Source: Bacteroidia bacterium (lineage in GTDB: Bacteria; Bacteroidota; Bacteroidia; 2-12-FULL-35-15). From it: a stretch of DNA of 39,989 nucleotides. Position numbers and translations under genes: made by a program. Every line of letters begins with the position of its first letter. Within the stretch, counting starts at the first letter, position 1. Shown in pieces: positions 22,988 to 31,056 of this stretch. The DNA lies in the NCBI GenBank assembly GCA_016786925.1, contig JAEUTU010000127.1:1-39989 (forward strand), given 5' to 3'. The notes under the pieces are model-generated. The model did not search any database. It was given only the letters and a program-made list of their open reading frames with translations, and was not told the DNA's origin.

Positions 22988-23740
22988 ATGAGAAGAAAGA
23001 TCGTAGCAGGAAACTGGAAAATGAATAAAGAGCTGGCTCCCGGAATGGAGCTGGTGACAGAAATAGTTGCATCCAACACCGCACAGGATGTATTGAAGAT
23101 CATTGCACCGCCATTTATCCATTTGGCAGCTGTTGCAGATAAAGTAAAAGGGAAGAGTGATTTTGCTGTGGCAGCACAAAACTGTCATCAGGCCGAGAAT
23201 GGTGCTTTTACAGGTGAAATATCTGCCGGCATGATCGCTTCTTGCGGAGCTAATTATGTGGTCATCGGACATTCCGAGCGCAGACAATACTTCGGAGAGA
23301 ATGCACAATTGCTTGCTCAAAAAGTAAATACTGCTCTGGCACAGAACTTAACACCTATCTTTTGTTTGGGTGAACAGATCGAACAACGCAATGCGAATAC
23401 ACATCTGGAAACAGTGAAACAGCAATTGAAAGATGCCTTGTTTCATTTGTCGGCAGCCGATTTTGCAAAACTCATCATTGCTTACGAACCGGTTTGGGCC
23501 ATTGGTACAGGTGTTACTGCAACCAGTCACCAGGCACAAGGAATGCATAATTTTATCCGTTCCGAGATCAATAAAAAATATGGTAAAGAAGTGTCCGAAA
23601 ATATTTCTATCCTTTACGGTGGCAGCTGCAATCCGCAAAATGCAAAAGAGCTGTTTGCCTGTATGGATGTGGATGGCGGACTCATTGGTGGTGCTTCCTT
23701 AAAAGCAGCCGACTTTATTGCCATTGCCAATTCATTCTAA
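22988..23740 (+). CDS. tpiA: Triosephosphate isomerase
   Basis: 250 residues from the ATG reading MRRKIVAGNW; a TTG four codons earlier adds nothing of the family. It interconverts dihydroxyacetone phosphate and glyceraldehyde 3-phosphate in glycolysis and gluconeogenesis. Catalytic residues are present: Lys11 (GNWKMN), His95 (VIGHSERRQYFGE) and Glu167 (AYEPVWAIGTG). The phosphate-binding end is YGGSCNPQNA and GGLIGGASLKA. Length is normal. It lies 12 bases after the permease gene and 31 before prmA, in the same operon. Confidence 0.97.
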   Translation: MRRKIVAGNWKMNKELAPGMELVTEIVASNTAQDVLKIIAPPFIHLAAVADKVKGKSDFAVAAQNCHQAENGAFTGEISAGMIASCGANYVVIGHSERRQYFGENAQLLAQKVNTALAQNLTPIFCLGEQIEQRNANTHLETVKQQLKDALFHLSAADFAKLIIAYEPVWAIGTGVTATSHQAQGMHNFIRSEINKKYGKEVSENISILYGGSCNPQNAKELFACMDVDGGLIGGASLKAADFIAIANSF

Positions 23741-23771
23741 TTTTTTTATTCACATTATATCCTTCTGAACA

Positions 23772-24611
23772 ATGTCGAACTACATTGAACTATCCGTAAT
23801 TGTTGAACCCAAAGAGCAAGGCAGCGATATCCTGATCGCTCAATTATCGGAACAAAATTTTGAAAGTTTTGTGGAGAACGACAAAGGCTTCTTAGCCTAT
23901 GTGCAGGAAGAACTGTTCAACGAGCAAGAGCTAAAAAGCTTGATAGAAGAGTTTAAGGAAGTGTTGAAAGTAAGCTATAGTACACAGGTGATCGTGCAGC
24001 AGAACTGGAACAAAGAGTGGGAGAGTAATTTTCAACCCATCGATATCGAAGGAAAATGTTATATCCGTGCGCCTTTTCACGATAAAAAAGAAGGATATGT
24101 TTTTGATGTGGTGATCGAACCCAAAATGTCGTTCGGGACCGGACATCATAATACCACACAGCTCATGATCCAGCGATTAATGTTATTAAATGTTAAAAAC
24201 AAATCGCTTTTAGACATGGGATGCGGAACAGGCGTATTGGCCATAGTGGCCGGTATGATGGGCGCTAACCCAATAACAGCTATCGATATTGACGATTGGA
24301 GTTATGAGAACACTGTTGAAAATTTAGCCAAAAATAATATCAACAATGTGGCTGTTCATAAAGGAGATGCTCAAATTTTGGAAGGAAAATTATTTAACAC
24401 TATTTTAGCGAATATCAATAAGAACGTGCTATTGAACGATATGCCGGTGTATGTAAAAGCACTCGAAAAAGGAGGAGATCTGGTTTTGAGTGGATTCTTT
24501 GAAACCGACATACCGGAGTTGACAGCAAGAGCCGAACAGCTTGGTTTGAAATTTGAAGACAAGGCTGTACGTGACCAGTGGAGTATGTTGCACTTCAAAA
24601 AAATGAGTTAA
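23772..24611 (+). CDS. prmA: Ribosomal protein L11 methyltransferase
   Basis: 279 residues. SAM-dependent methylation of ribosomal protein L11. The N-terminal domain (1-95) is short and divergent, as is usual in Bacteroidota. The conserved part has FGTGHHNTTQLMIQRL (121-136), SAM motif I LLDMGCGTG (146-154), IDIDDWSYENTVENLAKNN, and TILANINKNVLL, the substrate-side motif of PrmA. Only one base separates its stop from the start of the 1494-residue exported protein, so the two are probably translated together. Confidence 0.94.
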   Translation: MSNYIELSVIVEPKEQGSDILIAQLSEQNFESFVENDKGFLAYVQEELFNEQELKSLIEEFKEVLKVSYSTQVIVQQNWNKEWESNFQPIDIEGKCYIRAPFHDKKEGYVFDVVIEPKMSFGTGHHNTTQLMIQRLMLLNVKNKSLLDMGCGTGVLAIVAGMMGANPITAIDIDDWSYENTVENLAKNNINNVAVHKGDAQILEGKLFNTILANINKNVLLNDMPVYVKALEKGGDLVLSGFFETDIPELTARAEQLGLKFEDKAVRDQWSMLHFKKMS

Positions 24612-24612
24612 A

Positions 24613-27600
24613 ATGACAAAACTAAAATATGTGTTGCTAACGGTTGTGTTGGCATTTCTTTCTCAAACAGCTAGCGCACAGCTGAATCCGATCAAACAAT
24701 TTTCGGAAGACCCGATCAAATTTCTGGAGGAAGTGAGGATCATGTTCGAAGCAACGAACATGGATAAGAAGGAGATCAAAGAATACATGGAAACTTTTAC
24801 ATTGGCTTGGAACAGTCCGAAATGTAATGAGACCGTAAAAAAAGCCACTTACAATACCTGTAACCTGATGGTGAAGAAAAAGCTGCGTATCCTTCCGGAA
24901 TACAAAAGCTACCTGAACTCCATCATGAACTTCGTTAACTCCAACCAAAGTGAAGATAACTTCATCACCTGGCAGGAATGTATCACCAAAATTTTGAATG
25001 GTAAGATCCTGAAGTTCTATTCCGATTACCTAGAAATGAGTGAGAACTTGTTCGCGAGCAATACCTTTTATAAATCATCGGTGATCGAATACCGTTCGAA
25101 CAACAATAAATACATCTTTGAATATGACAGTGTTCCGAAAGTGATCTTCCCGAAACTAGATCTGAAGATCTACAACAACCAGAACGATAGTGGTATCGTT
25201 CACAATACCAAAGGGGTGTATTATCCTTATAAAGGAATATTTATTGGTGATGGCGGTAAGGTGGATTGGAAGCGTGTAGGTTTTAATGAGAATACGGTTT
25301 ATGCCGAATTGAAAAAATATCAGGTGGTATTAAAAACATCGGGCTTCACAGCCGATTCGGTTACATTCTATAACAAAGACTTTTTCCCTACAGCATTAAA
25401 AGGACAATTGCAGGAGAAAGTAGTATCCGAAAAAGATAACAACATTACCTATCCTCGTTTCGAATCGTATAACAAACGTATGCCTATCCCGAACATTGCC
25501 AAGGATGTGGATTACGATGGTGGTTTCTTTCAACGTGGAGCAAAAGTATTGGGAGCAGGTAGTAAAGAAGAAGATGCATTGCTGATCTTTAAACGTGATG
25601 GAAAGAAATTTTTGATCGTGGGAGCAAAGCTGATCGGGATCACCAAAGAGAAATTAACTGCTGAAACTGCCAATATTAAGATCTATTTCGATAAAGACTC
25701 CATTACGCATCCGAGTATCAACATGCGTTATACTTACAAGGATGAAATGTTATCCTTGATACGTACCAACGATGGTGTTTCCAAAGCACCTTTCATCAAC
25801 TCCTTCCACATGGTGGATATGTATTTTGAAGAATTGGCCTGGAAAGTAGGCGATCCAAAGATCGATTTCCGAATGTTGATCGGAAATACACAAGAGGATG
25901 CCATGTTTGAATCGGCTAACTATTTCAGAACCGACCGCTACGACAAAATTCAAGGGATCGATGCAATGAATCCTTTGATCCAGATGCGTGACTTTGTAAA
26001 AAAATCAAATGGAGAATCCAACGATTTTAAAGGTGATCAATATGCGAAATACTTGCGTATGTCTCCCAACGATATTCGTCCGAACTTAGTAAAGCTTTCG
26101 GCAATGGGGTTCATCAGTTATGATATTGATGATGATAATGTGCATGTGAATGATAAGTTGTACACATATATTGCTGCACGTGCTGCTCATATCGATTATG
26201 ACGTGATCCAGTTTCCATCGGTAGTGCGTGGAAAAGAGAATGCATCGGTTAACTTATTGAATTATGATATGAGCATTTTTGGTGTTCGTCAGATCTATAT
26301 GTCCGATTCCCAAAATGTGGTGATCTATCCTGCGGAACAAAAGATCATTTTGAAAAAGAACAGAGATTTTACCTTTCAAGGTGTTGTTCATGCCGGCCGT
26401 TTTGATTTCTTCGGTAAGGAATTTTCCTTCAACTACGATAAATTTAAGGTCGATCTAAAGAATGTGGATTCATTACGTATGATGGTAAAATCGCGTGAGG
26501 CCGATGCCTATGGAGAATATCCATTGGTGAAAGTAAAGACCGTGATCGAGAACATCAATGGCGATTTGGAGATCGATAATCCTGCCAATAAGTCGGGACG
26601 AAAACCCTTTCCGAAATATCCTGTTTTTAATAGTTTTAAAGATTCATACGCCTATTATAATAAGAAACAGATCCAGGGAGGAAAATATCCGAAGGATAAA
26701 TTCTATTTCCATTTGGAGCCTTTCACGATCGATAGTTTGGACAACTTTACCAATGAAGGTTTGAACTTTAAAGGTTCGATGGAAACAGCAGGCATTTTCC
26801 CAACCTTTAAAGAAGCGTTAACCTTACAACCTGATTATTCATTAGGATTTGTGACACAAGCACCACCAAGCGGTTATGCTATGTATGGAGGAAAGGGAAC
26901 CTATAATGCGTCTATCAATTTAAGTCATAAAGGTTTGAGAGGAGATGGTACTATTAATTATGTAACATCGGTAACGGCTTCGAAAGACTTTATCTTTTAT
27001 CCCGATTCAACCAATGCTGCTGTGGCTACATCTTTTGATGTGAAGGCTCAGAAAACGAAGCCGGAGTTCCCTCAGATCCATGGTGATAGTGTGAGGATGC
27101 ATTGGCAGCCTATGAAAGATATGATGCATGTGTGGAACAGAAAAGTGAAAAAGTTTCAATCGTACAACGGACAATCTGAATTCAATGGCAAGCTTACTTT
27201 AACTCCAAAACAATTGTTTGGAAGAGGTACTGCTGATTTCTCTAATGCAAAACTAGATGCCGATTGGATCAAATTCAATCACAATACATTTAACTCCGAT
27301 ACCGCCAACTTTAGTTTGAAAGCGATGGATCTGGCCGGAATGGCCTTTGCAACCGACAATGTGAATGCAAAGATCGACTTTGATAAACGGATGGGAGAGT
27401 TCAAGTCGAATGGTAAAGGATCCATCGTGAAGTTCCCGGTAAACCAGTATGTGTGTTTTATGGATAACTTTAAATGGTATATGGATGATGCTACCATTGA
27501 ATTGGGAACCAGCAAAAATCCAACAGCCAAAGCAGCCAACGAAGATCTGGATCTAGTCGGACCGGAATTTATCTCTGTTCATCCGAAACAGGATTCATTA

Positions 27601-29097
27601 AGGTTTCAGTCGCCTGCAGCGAAATATGATTTGAAGAAATACATCATCACCGCCAAAGAAGTTAAGTACATAAACGTGGCGGATGCTCGCATCTATCCAG
27701 ATAAAGGAGATGTGATCATTGAGAAGGACGCCTATATGCGTCCGTTTACCAATGCGAAGATCGTTGCCAATGCTGTTACGAAATATCACAACTTATACAA
27801 CTGTACAGTGAATGTGAATGCACGTAAAAATTATTATGGTTCCGGTTTCTATGATTATGTAGATGAATTAAAAACAAAACAAACCTTCTATTTCAGTAAC
27901 ATCAGTGTGGATACAACATTCCAAACCTATGCAGAAACAACGATTGCCGATTCTTCTAAATTCCGTTTAAGTCCGAATTTTGAGTACAAAGGTTTGGTGA
28001 AGTTAAAAGCCATCAATCAGTTTCTGGTATTTGCAGGTGCAGCCCGCATCTCTCACGATTGTGCTGGTATCCCGAAAACATGGTTCAAGTTTGAATCGGA
28101 GATCAATCCCAACAGTATCTATATTCCTGTGTCGAAAGATCCTATGAATGAAGCTGGCAAACCAATTGCTGCTTCCATGATGGTAACAACCGATTCAACA
28201 CATTTCTATTCAGCTTTCTTATCACCAAAAGAATCAACCAACGATCCGCATGTATTACCTGCAGATGGTTTCTTGTTCTTCGATAAAGGATCGCGTGAAT
28301 ACCGCATCTCTAATAAAGAGAAATTGGTGGAGCGTTCATTGCCGGGTAACTACTTAAGCTTAAATACCAACACTTGTAAAGTATATGGTGAAGGTAAGAT
28401 CGATCTGGGTGGTGACTTCGGACAAGTGAAAGTGGAATCATTTGGTAGTGCGGTGCATTTCTTAGTTCCGGATTCAGTGATCTTTGATATGATCATGAGC
28501 ATCGATTTCTTCTTCGATGGAAGTGCGATCGATAAAATGGCGGATCAAATTGCCGGTATGACCGAATTAAAACCAACCGATTTCTCCCGTCCTGTTTTTG
28601 AAAAAGGGATGCGTGAAATGCTAGGGAAGGAGCAAGCCGATAAGTTGATCTCTCAATTGAACTTGTATGGTTCTTATAAAAAATTCCCGGATGAGTTACG
28701 CAAAACATTAGTATTAAGCGATCTGAAGATGAAGTGGAACAAGGATACCCGTTCTTATACATCGAATGGTAAGATCGGTATTGCGAACATCGATAAAACA
28801 CAGATCAATAAATATGTAGATGGTAGAGTAGAGATCGTGAAGAAAAGAGGAGGAGATATCTTGAACATATATTTAGAGATGGATTCCGGTAACTGGTATT
28901 ATTTCAATTACACCAGAGGAACTATGTTAGCTGTTTCATCAAATGAAGCATTTAATACCGTGTTAAAAGAATTGAAACCGGATAAACGTGAAAAAGCAGG
29001 TGACAAGGATAAAAAAGAGCCGAACTACTATTTTAATGTTTGTCCTCCAAGCAAAAAAACACAGTTCTTACGTAAAACACAAAGTGCAGAAGAATAA
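24613..29097 (+). CDS. Very large exported protein of unknown function (1494 residues)
   Basis: Signal peptide 1-22 (ends ASAQ|LNPI). The first about 150 residues are helical (EEVRIMFEATNMDKKEIKEYMETF). The rest is almost wholly predicted beta, with many strand-turn units (FDFFGKEFSFNYDKFKVDL, GFNENTVYAELKKYQVVLK, KYDLKKYIITAKEVKYINVADARIYPDKGDVII) that recall OstA/AsmA-like or beta-helix architectures. I cannot assign a family. No T9SS sorting domain, no lipobox and no C-terminal membrane helix; it ends with a Lys-rich segment. Homologues of similar length seem restricted to Bacteroidota. Its place between prmA and plsY, one and three bases from its neighbours, suggests a basic envelope role, but this is inference from position. 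Confidence 0.85.
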   Translation: MTKLKYVLLTVVLAFLSQTASAQLNPIKQFSEDPIKFLEEVRIMFEATNMDKKEIKEYMETFTLAWNSPKCNETVKKATYNTCNLMVKKKLRILPEYKSYLNSIMNFVNSNQSEDNFITWQECITKILNGKILKFYSDYLEMSENLFASNTFYKSSVIEYRSNNNKYIFEYDSVPKVIFPKLDLKIYNNQNDSGIVHNTKGVYYPYKGIFIGDGGKVDWKRVGFNENTVYAELKKYQVVLKTSGFTADSVTFYNKDFFPTALKGQLQEKVVSEKDNNITYPRFESYNKRMPIPNIAKDVDYDGGFFQRGAKVLGAGSKEEDALLIFKRDGKKFLIVGAKLIGITKEKLTAETANIKIYFDKDSITHPSINMRYTYKDEMLSLIRTNDGVSKAPFINSFHMVDMYFEELAWKVGDPKIDFRMLIGNTQEDAMFESANYFRTDRYDKIQGIDAMNPLIQMRDFVKKSNGESNDFKGDQYAKYLRMSPNDIRPNLVKLSAMGFISYDIDDDNVHVNDKLYTYIAARAAHIDYDVIQFPSVVRGKENASVNLLNYDMSIFGVRQIYMSDSQNVVIYPAEQKIILKKNRDFTFQGVVHAGRFDFFGKEFSFNYDKFKVDLKNVDSLRMMVKSREADAYGEYPLVKVKTVIENINGDLEIDNPANKSGRKPFPKYPVFNSFKDSYAYYNKKQIQGGKYPKDKFYFHLEPFTIDSLDNFTNEGLNFKGSMETAGIFPTFKEALTLQPDYSLGFVTQAPPSGYAMYGGKGTYNASINLSHKGLRGDGTINYVTSVTASKDFIFYPDSTNAAVATSFDVKAQKTKPEFPQIHGDSVRMHWQPMKDMMHVWNRKVKKFQSYNGQSEFNGKLTLTPKQLFGRGTADFSNAKLDADWIKFNHNTFNSDTANFSLKAMDLAGMAFATDNVNAKIDFDKRMGEFKSNGKGSIVKFPVNQYVCFMDNFKWYMDDATIELGTSKNPTAKAANEDLDLVGPEFISVHPKQDSLRFQSPAAKYDLKKYIITAKEVKYINVADARIYPDKGDVIIEKDAYMRPFTNAKIVANAVTKYHNLYNCTVNVNARKNYYGSGFYDYVDELKTKQTFYFSNISVDTTFQTYAETTIADSSKFRLSPNFEYKGLVKLKAINQFLVFAGAARISHDCAGIPKTWFKFESEINPNSIYIPVSKDPMNEAGKPIAASMMVTTDSTHFYSAFLSPKESTNDPHVLPADGFLFFDKGSREYRISNKEKLVERSLPGNYLSLNTNTCKVYGEGKIDLGGDFGQVKVESFGSAVHFLVPDSVIFDMIMSIDFFFDGSAIDKMADQIAGMTELKPTDFSRPVFEKGMREMLGKEQADKLISQLNLYGSYKKFPDELRKTLVLSDLKMKWNKDTRSYTSNGKIGIANIDKTQINKYVDGRVEIVKKRGGDILNIYLEMDSGNWYYFNYTRGTMLAVSSNEAFNTVLKELKPDKREKAGDKDKKEPNYYFNVCPPSKKTQFLRKTQSAEE

Positions 29098-29100
29098 AAC

Positions 29101-29778
29101 GTGCTAACCACATCCAACATATTATCCTTGTTAGGTGCTTATTTATTAGGCTCCATTCCTTCGGCTGTATGGATCGGTAAATTCTTTTACAAGATCGATG
29201 TGCGGGAGTATGGAAGTGGTAATGCAGGTGCAACCAACACCTTCCGTGTATTGGGTAAAAAAGCTGGTATCCCTGTTTTGTTGATCGATACCTTAAAAGG
29301 TTTTGCGGCAGTAAGTCTGGCCTATTTAAGTAAATACGAACCCGGTTCTAACCAATTTATCAATCTGCAATTGGTATTGGGCATTGCTTCGCTGGTGGGG
29401 CATATCTTCCCGATCTTTGCATCATTCAGGGGAGGGAAGGGGATAGCCACCTTGCTGGGGATCATACTGGCTGTGCATACTTCAGCGGCTTTGATCTCCA
29501 TCGGTATTTTTATTGTGGTGTTGTTGATCTCCAGTTATGTATCACTTGGCTCCATGATCGCAGCAGTAGCTTTCCCGGTGATCGTCATTGTTGTGTTTCA
29601 AACCAAAGTGCCATCACTGATCATCTTTTCTATTCTCATTGCCATCATGGTATTGATCACGCATCAAAAGAACATTGAGCGTTTGTTGAGAAGAGAGGAG
29701 TCGAAAGCAAAGATCATTAAAAAGAAAAAGAAAGCAGAGCCTGTTGAAGAATTACAAACAGAGGAAGTCCAACAATAA
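29101..29778 (+). CDS. plsY: Acyl-phosphate glycerol-3-phosphate acyltransferase
   Basis: 225 residues, GTG start 3 bases after the preceding stop. It transfers the acyl chain from acyl-phosphate to glycerol 3-phosphate, the first step of phospholipid synthesis, in the inner membrane. The three PlsY motifs are present: LLGSIPSAVWIGK, YGSGNAGATNTFRVLGKKAG (37-56), and GHIFPIFASFRGGKGIAT (100-117). About five membrane helices. A 30-residue, highly charged tail (SKAKIIKKKKKAEPVEEL...) extends beyond the usual end and should lie in the cytoplasm. Last gene of the operon that starts with DUF1599. Confidence 0.95.
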   Translation: MLTTSNILSLLGAYLLGSIPSAVWIGKFFYKIDVREYGSGNAGATNTFRVLGKKAGIPVLLIDTLKGFAAVSLAYLSKYEPGSNQFINLQLVLGIASLVGHIFPIFASFRGGKGIATLLGIILAVHTSAALISIGIFIVVLLISSYVSLGSMIAAVAFPVIVIVVFQTKVPSLIIFSILIAIMVLITHQKNIERLLRREESKAKIIKKKKKAEPVEELQTEEVQQ

Positions 29779-29833
29779 ATAACCGGCAAAACTGTTTTAA
29801 CTTTTGTTGGCTTTCTAAAAGCACGATCATTCT

Positions 29834-29841
29834 TAAATTTG
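29834..29841 (+). promoter_or_regulatory. Candidate -7 box TAAATTTG close to a start codon
   Basis: Matches TAnnTTTG, only 4 bases before the ATG of the next gene. The nearest TTG (29807-29809) is 24 bases away. If used, the transcript would have almost no leader. Confidence 0.35.
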
Positions 29842-29845
29842 TTTC

Positions 29846-30577
29846 ATGAACTTCACCCAAATAAAAGCAAGCATTCTACTCTGTGCAGCATTTGTTTGCT
29901 TTCAATTAGGGAATGTGAATGCACAAGTTCAAACAGTTACTATCTCCGGAAAAGCATTCGATCAGGAAGATCCTAAATTACCATTACCAAAATTGATGGT
30001 GATCAATAAGCGCACAAACAATGGCAGCTTTGCCGACTCTGAAGGGAAATTTAGTTTAAAAGCCTACAAAACCGACACACTTGTTTTTTCCGCATTGGGA
30101 TTTCATACCAAGAAGATCTGCTTAAAAGATTCAACAGATAAAGAAAGTTATTATGTAGAAGTACCACTCAGACATCTTCGATTTGAATTGAAAGAGGTGA
30201 GTGTATTTGCCGACAGAAGTTTGAATGACATTCAAAAAGACATCAATAAACTAGGTGTAAAAAGCACTTATTCCACACAAGGAACAGCCGATGCAATGTC
30301 GAGTCCGATCACATTCCTATATGAACGATTCAGTAAGTTTGAACGATCCAAGCGTAAAGTGGCAGAGTGGGAGAACGAAGAGTTGAAACGTGATGTATTG
30401 AAAGATCTGTTCCGCATCTATATCAAAAACGATGTGATCGACCTGCCGGATGAAGAATTCGATGCCTTTATCAAATACCTCAATCTGAGTGATGAATTCA
30501 TCCAGTCGGCTTCACAGTTTGAATTGGTAATGGCTATCAAAGGCAAGTACGAGAGCTTTAAATACCGCTGGAAATAA
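29846..30577 (+). CDS. Exported protein with carboxypeptidase-regulatory-like domain
   Basis: 243 residues. Signal peptide 1-26 (ends NVNAQ). Residues about 30-115 are a CarboxypepD_reg-like beta sandwich: VTISGKAFDQEDPKLPLPKLMVINKRTNNGSFADSEGKFSLKAYKTDTLVFSALGF, followed by a plug-like LKEVSVFADRSL. Unlike TonB-dependent receptors, it continues with about 115 helical, charged residues (ITFLYERFSKFERSKRKVAEWENEELKRDVL, DLPDEEFDAFIKYLNLS). This whole architecture recurs in Bacteroidota as a small periplasmic protein without known function. A 67-base gap follows plsY. Confidence 0.85.
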   Translation: MNFTQIKASILLCAAFVCFQLGNVNAQVQTVTISGKAFDQEDPKLPLPKLMVINKRTNNGSFADSEGKFSLKAYKTDTLVFSALGFHTKKICLKDSTDKESYYVEVPLRHLRFELKEVSVFADRSLNDIQKDINKLGVKSTYSTQGTADAMSSPITFLYERFSKFERSKRKVAEWENEELKRDVLKDLFRIYIKNDVIDLPDEEFDAFIKYLNLSDEFIQSASQFELVMAIKGKYESFKYRWK

Positions 30578-30630
30578 ACATCCTGATCTAACTCATTTTT
30601 CTTTTTTTATTTTTCTGCTACATTCGTTGC

Positions 30631-31026
30631 ATGAAAAAATATATTTTATTTATTCCACTGTTAGCACTATCGAGTTGTAATGCCTGGAAACATTCTTCTT
30701 CTTTTCAATATGAAGAATTAATGGTGGCAGACTACGAACAAAAAATGACGAATACCAGCGATGCAATCATTGTTGATGTACGAACCAATAAAGAATACAC
30801 CAAGAGTCATATTCAGAATGCTATTAATATCAGCTATTTTGGTGGCGACATCAAAAAATACATTGACACTCTGGATAAGAACAAGCCTGTGTTTATCTAT
30901 TGCCAGACACAACACCGGAGTCCACTTACGGCCAAGATCATGAAGAAAAAGGGATTCAAGCAGGTGATCGATCTCAAAGGAGGATTCATGAAATGGGAAA
31001 AGGAAAATAAGCCCATGGTAAAATAA
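30631..31026 (+). CDS. Rhodanese-domain lipoprotein
   Basis: 131 residues. Lipobox ALSSC places the lipidated Cys at 16. A single rhodanese domain follows (about 28-128): AIIVDVRTNKEYTKSHIQNAINI and the active-site loop C91-QTQH-R96, the six-residue loop expected of sulfurtransferases, then SPLTAKIMKKKGFKQVIDLKGGFMKWE. The catalytic Cys is present, so it may carry persulfide sulfur outside the cytoplasm; the acceptor is unknown. Its start is 4 bases after a -7-like TACATTCG, so a very short leader is possible. It ends at a terminator shared with clpC. Confidence 0.92.
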   Translation: MKKYILFIPLLALSSCNAWKHSSSFQYEELMVADYEQKMTNTSDAIIVDVRTNKEYTKSHIQNAINISYFGGDIKKYIDTLDKNKPVFIYCQTQHRSPLTAKIMKKKGFKQVIDLKGGFMKWEKENKPMVK

Positions 31027-31054
31027 AAAAGCGGAGCAACATGCTCCGCTTTTT
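31026..31054. terminator. Bidirectional terminator between the rhodanese gene and clpC
   Basis: 13-bp perfect arms (AAAAAGCGGAGCA / TGCTCCGCTTTTT) around a 3-base loop. It has A-runs and T-runs on both sides, so it can stop both convergent transcripts. It begins in the last base of the rhodanese stop codon and ends 2 bases before the clpC stop. Confidence 0.9.
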
Positions 31055-31056
31055 AT

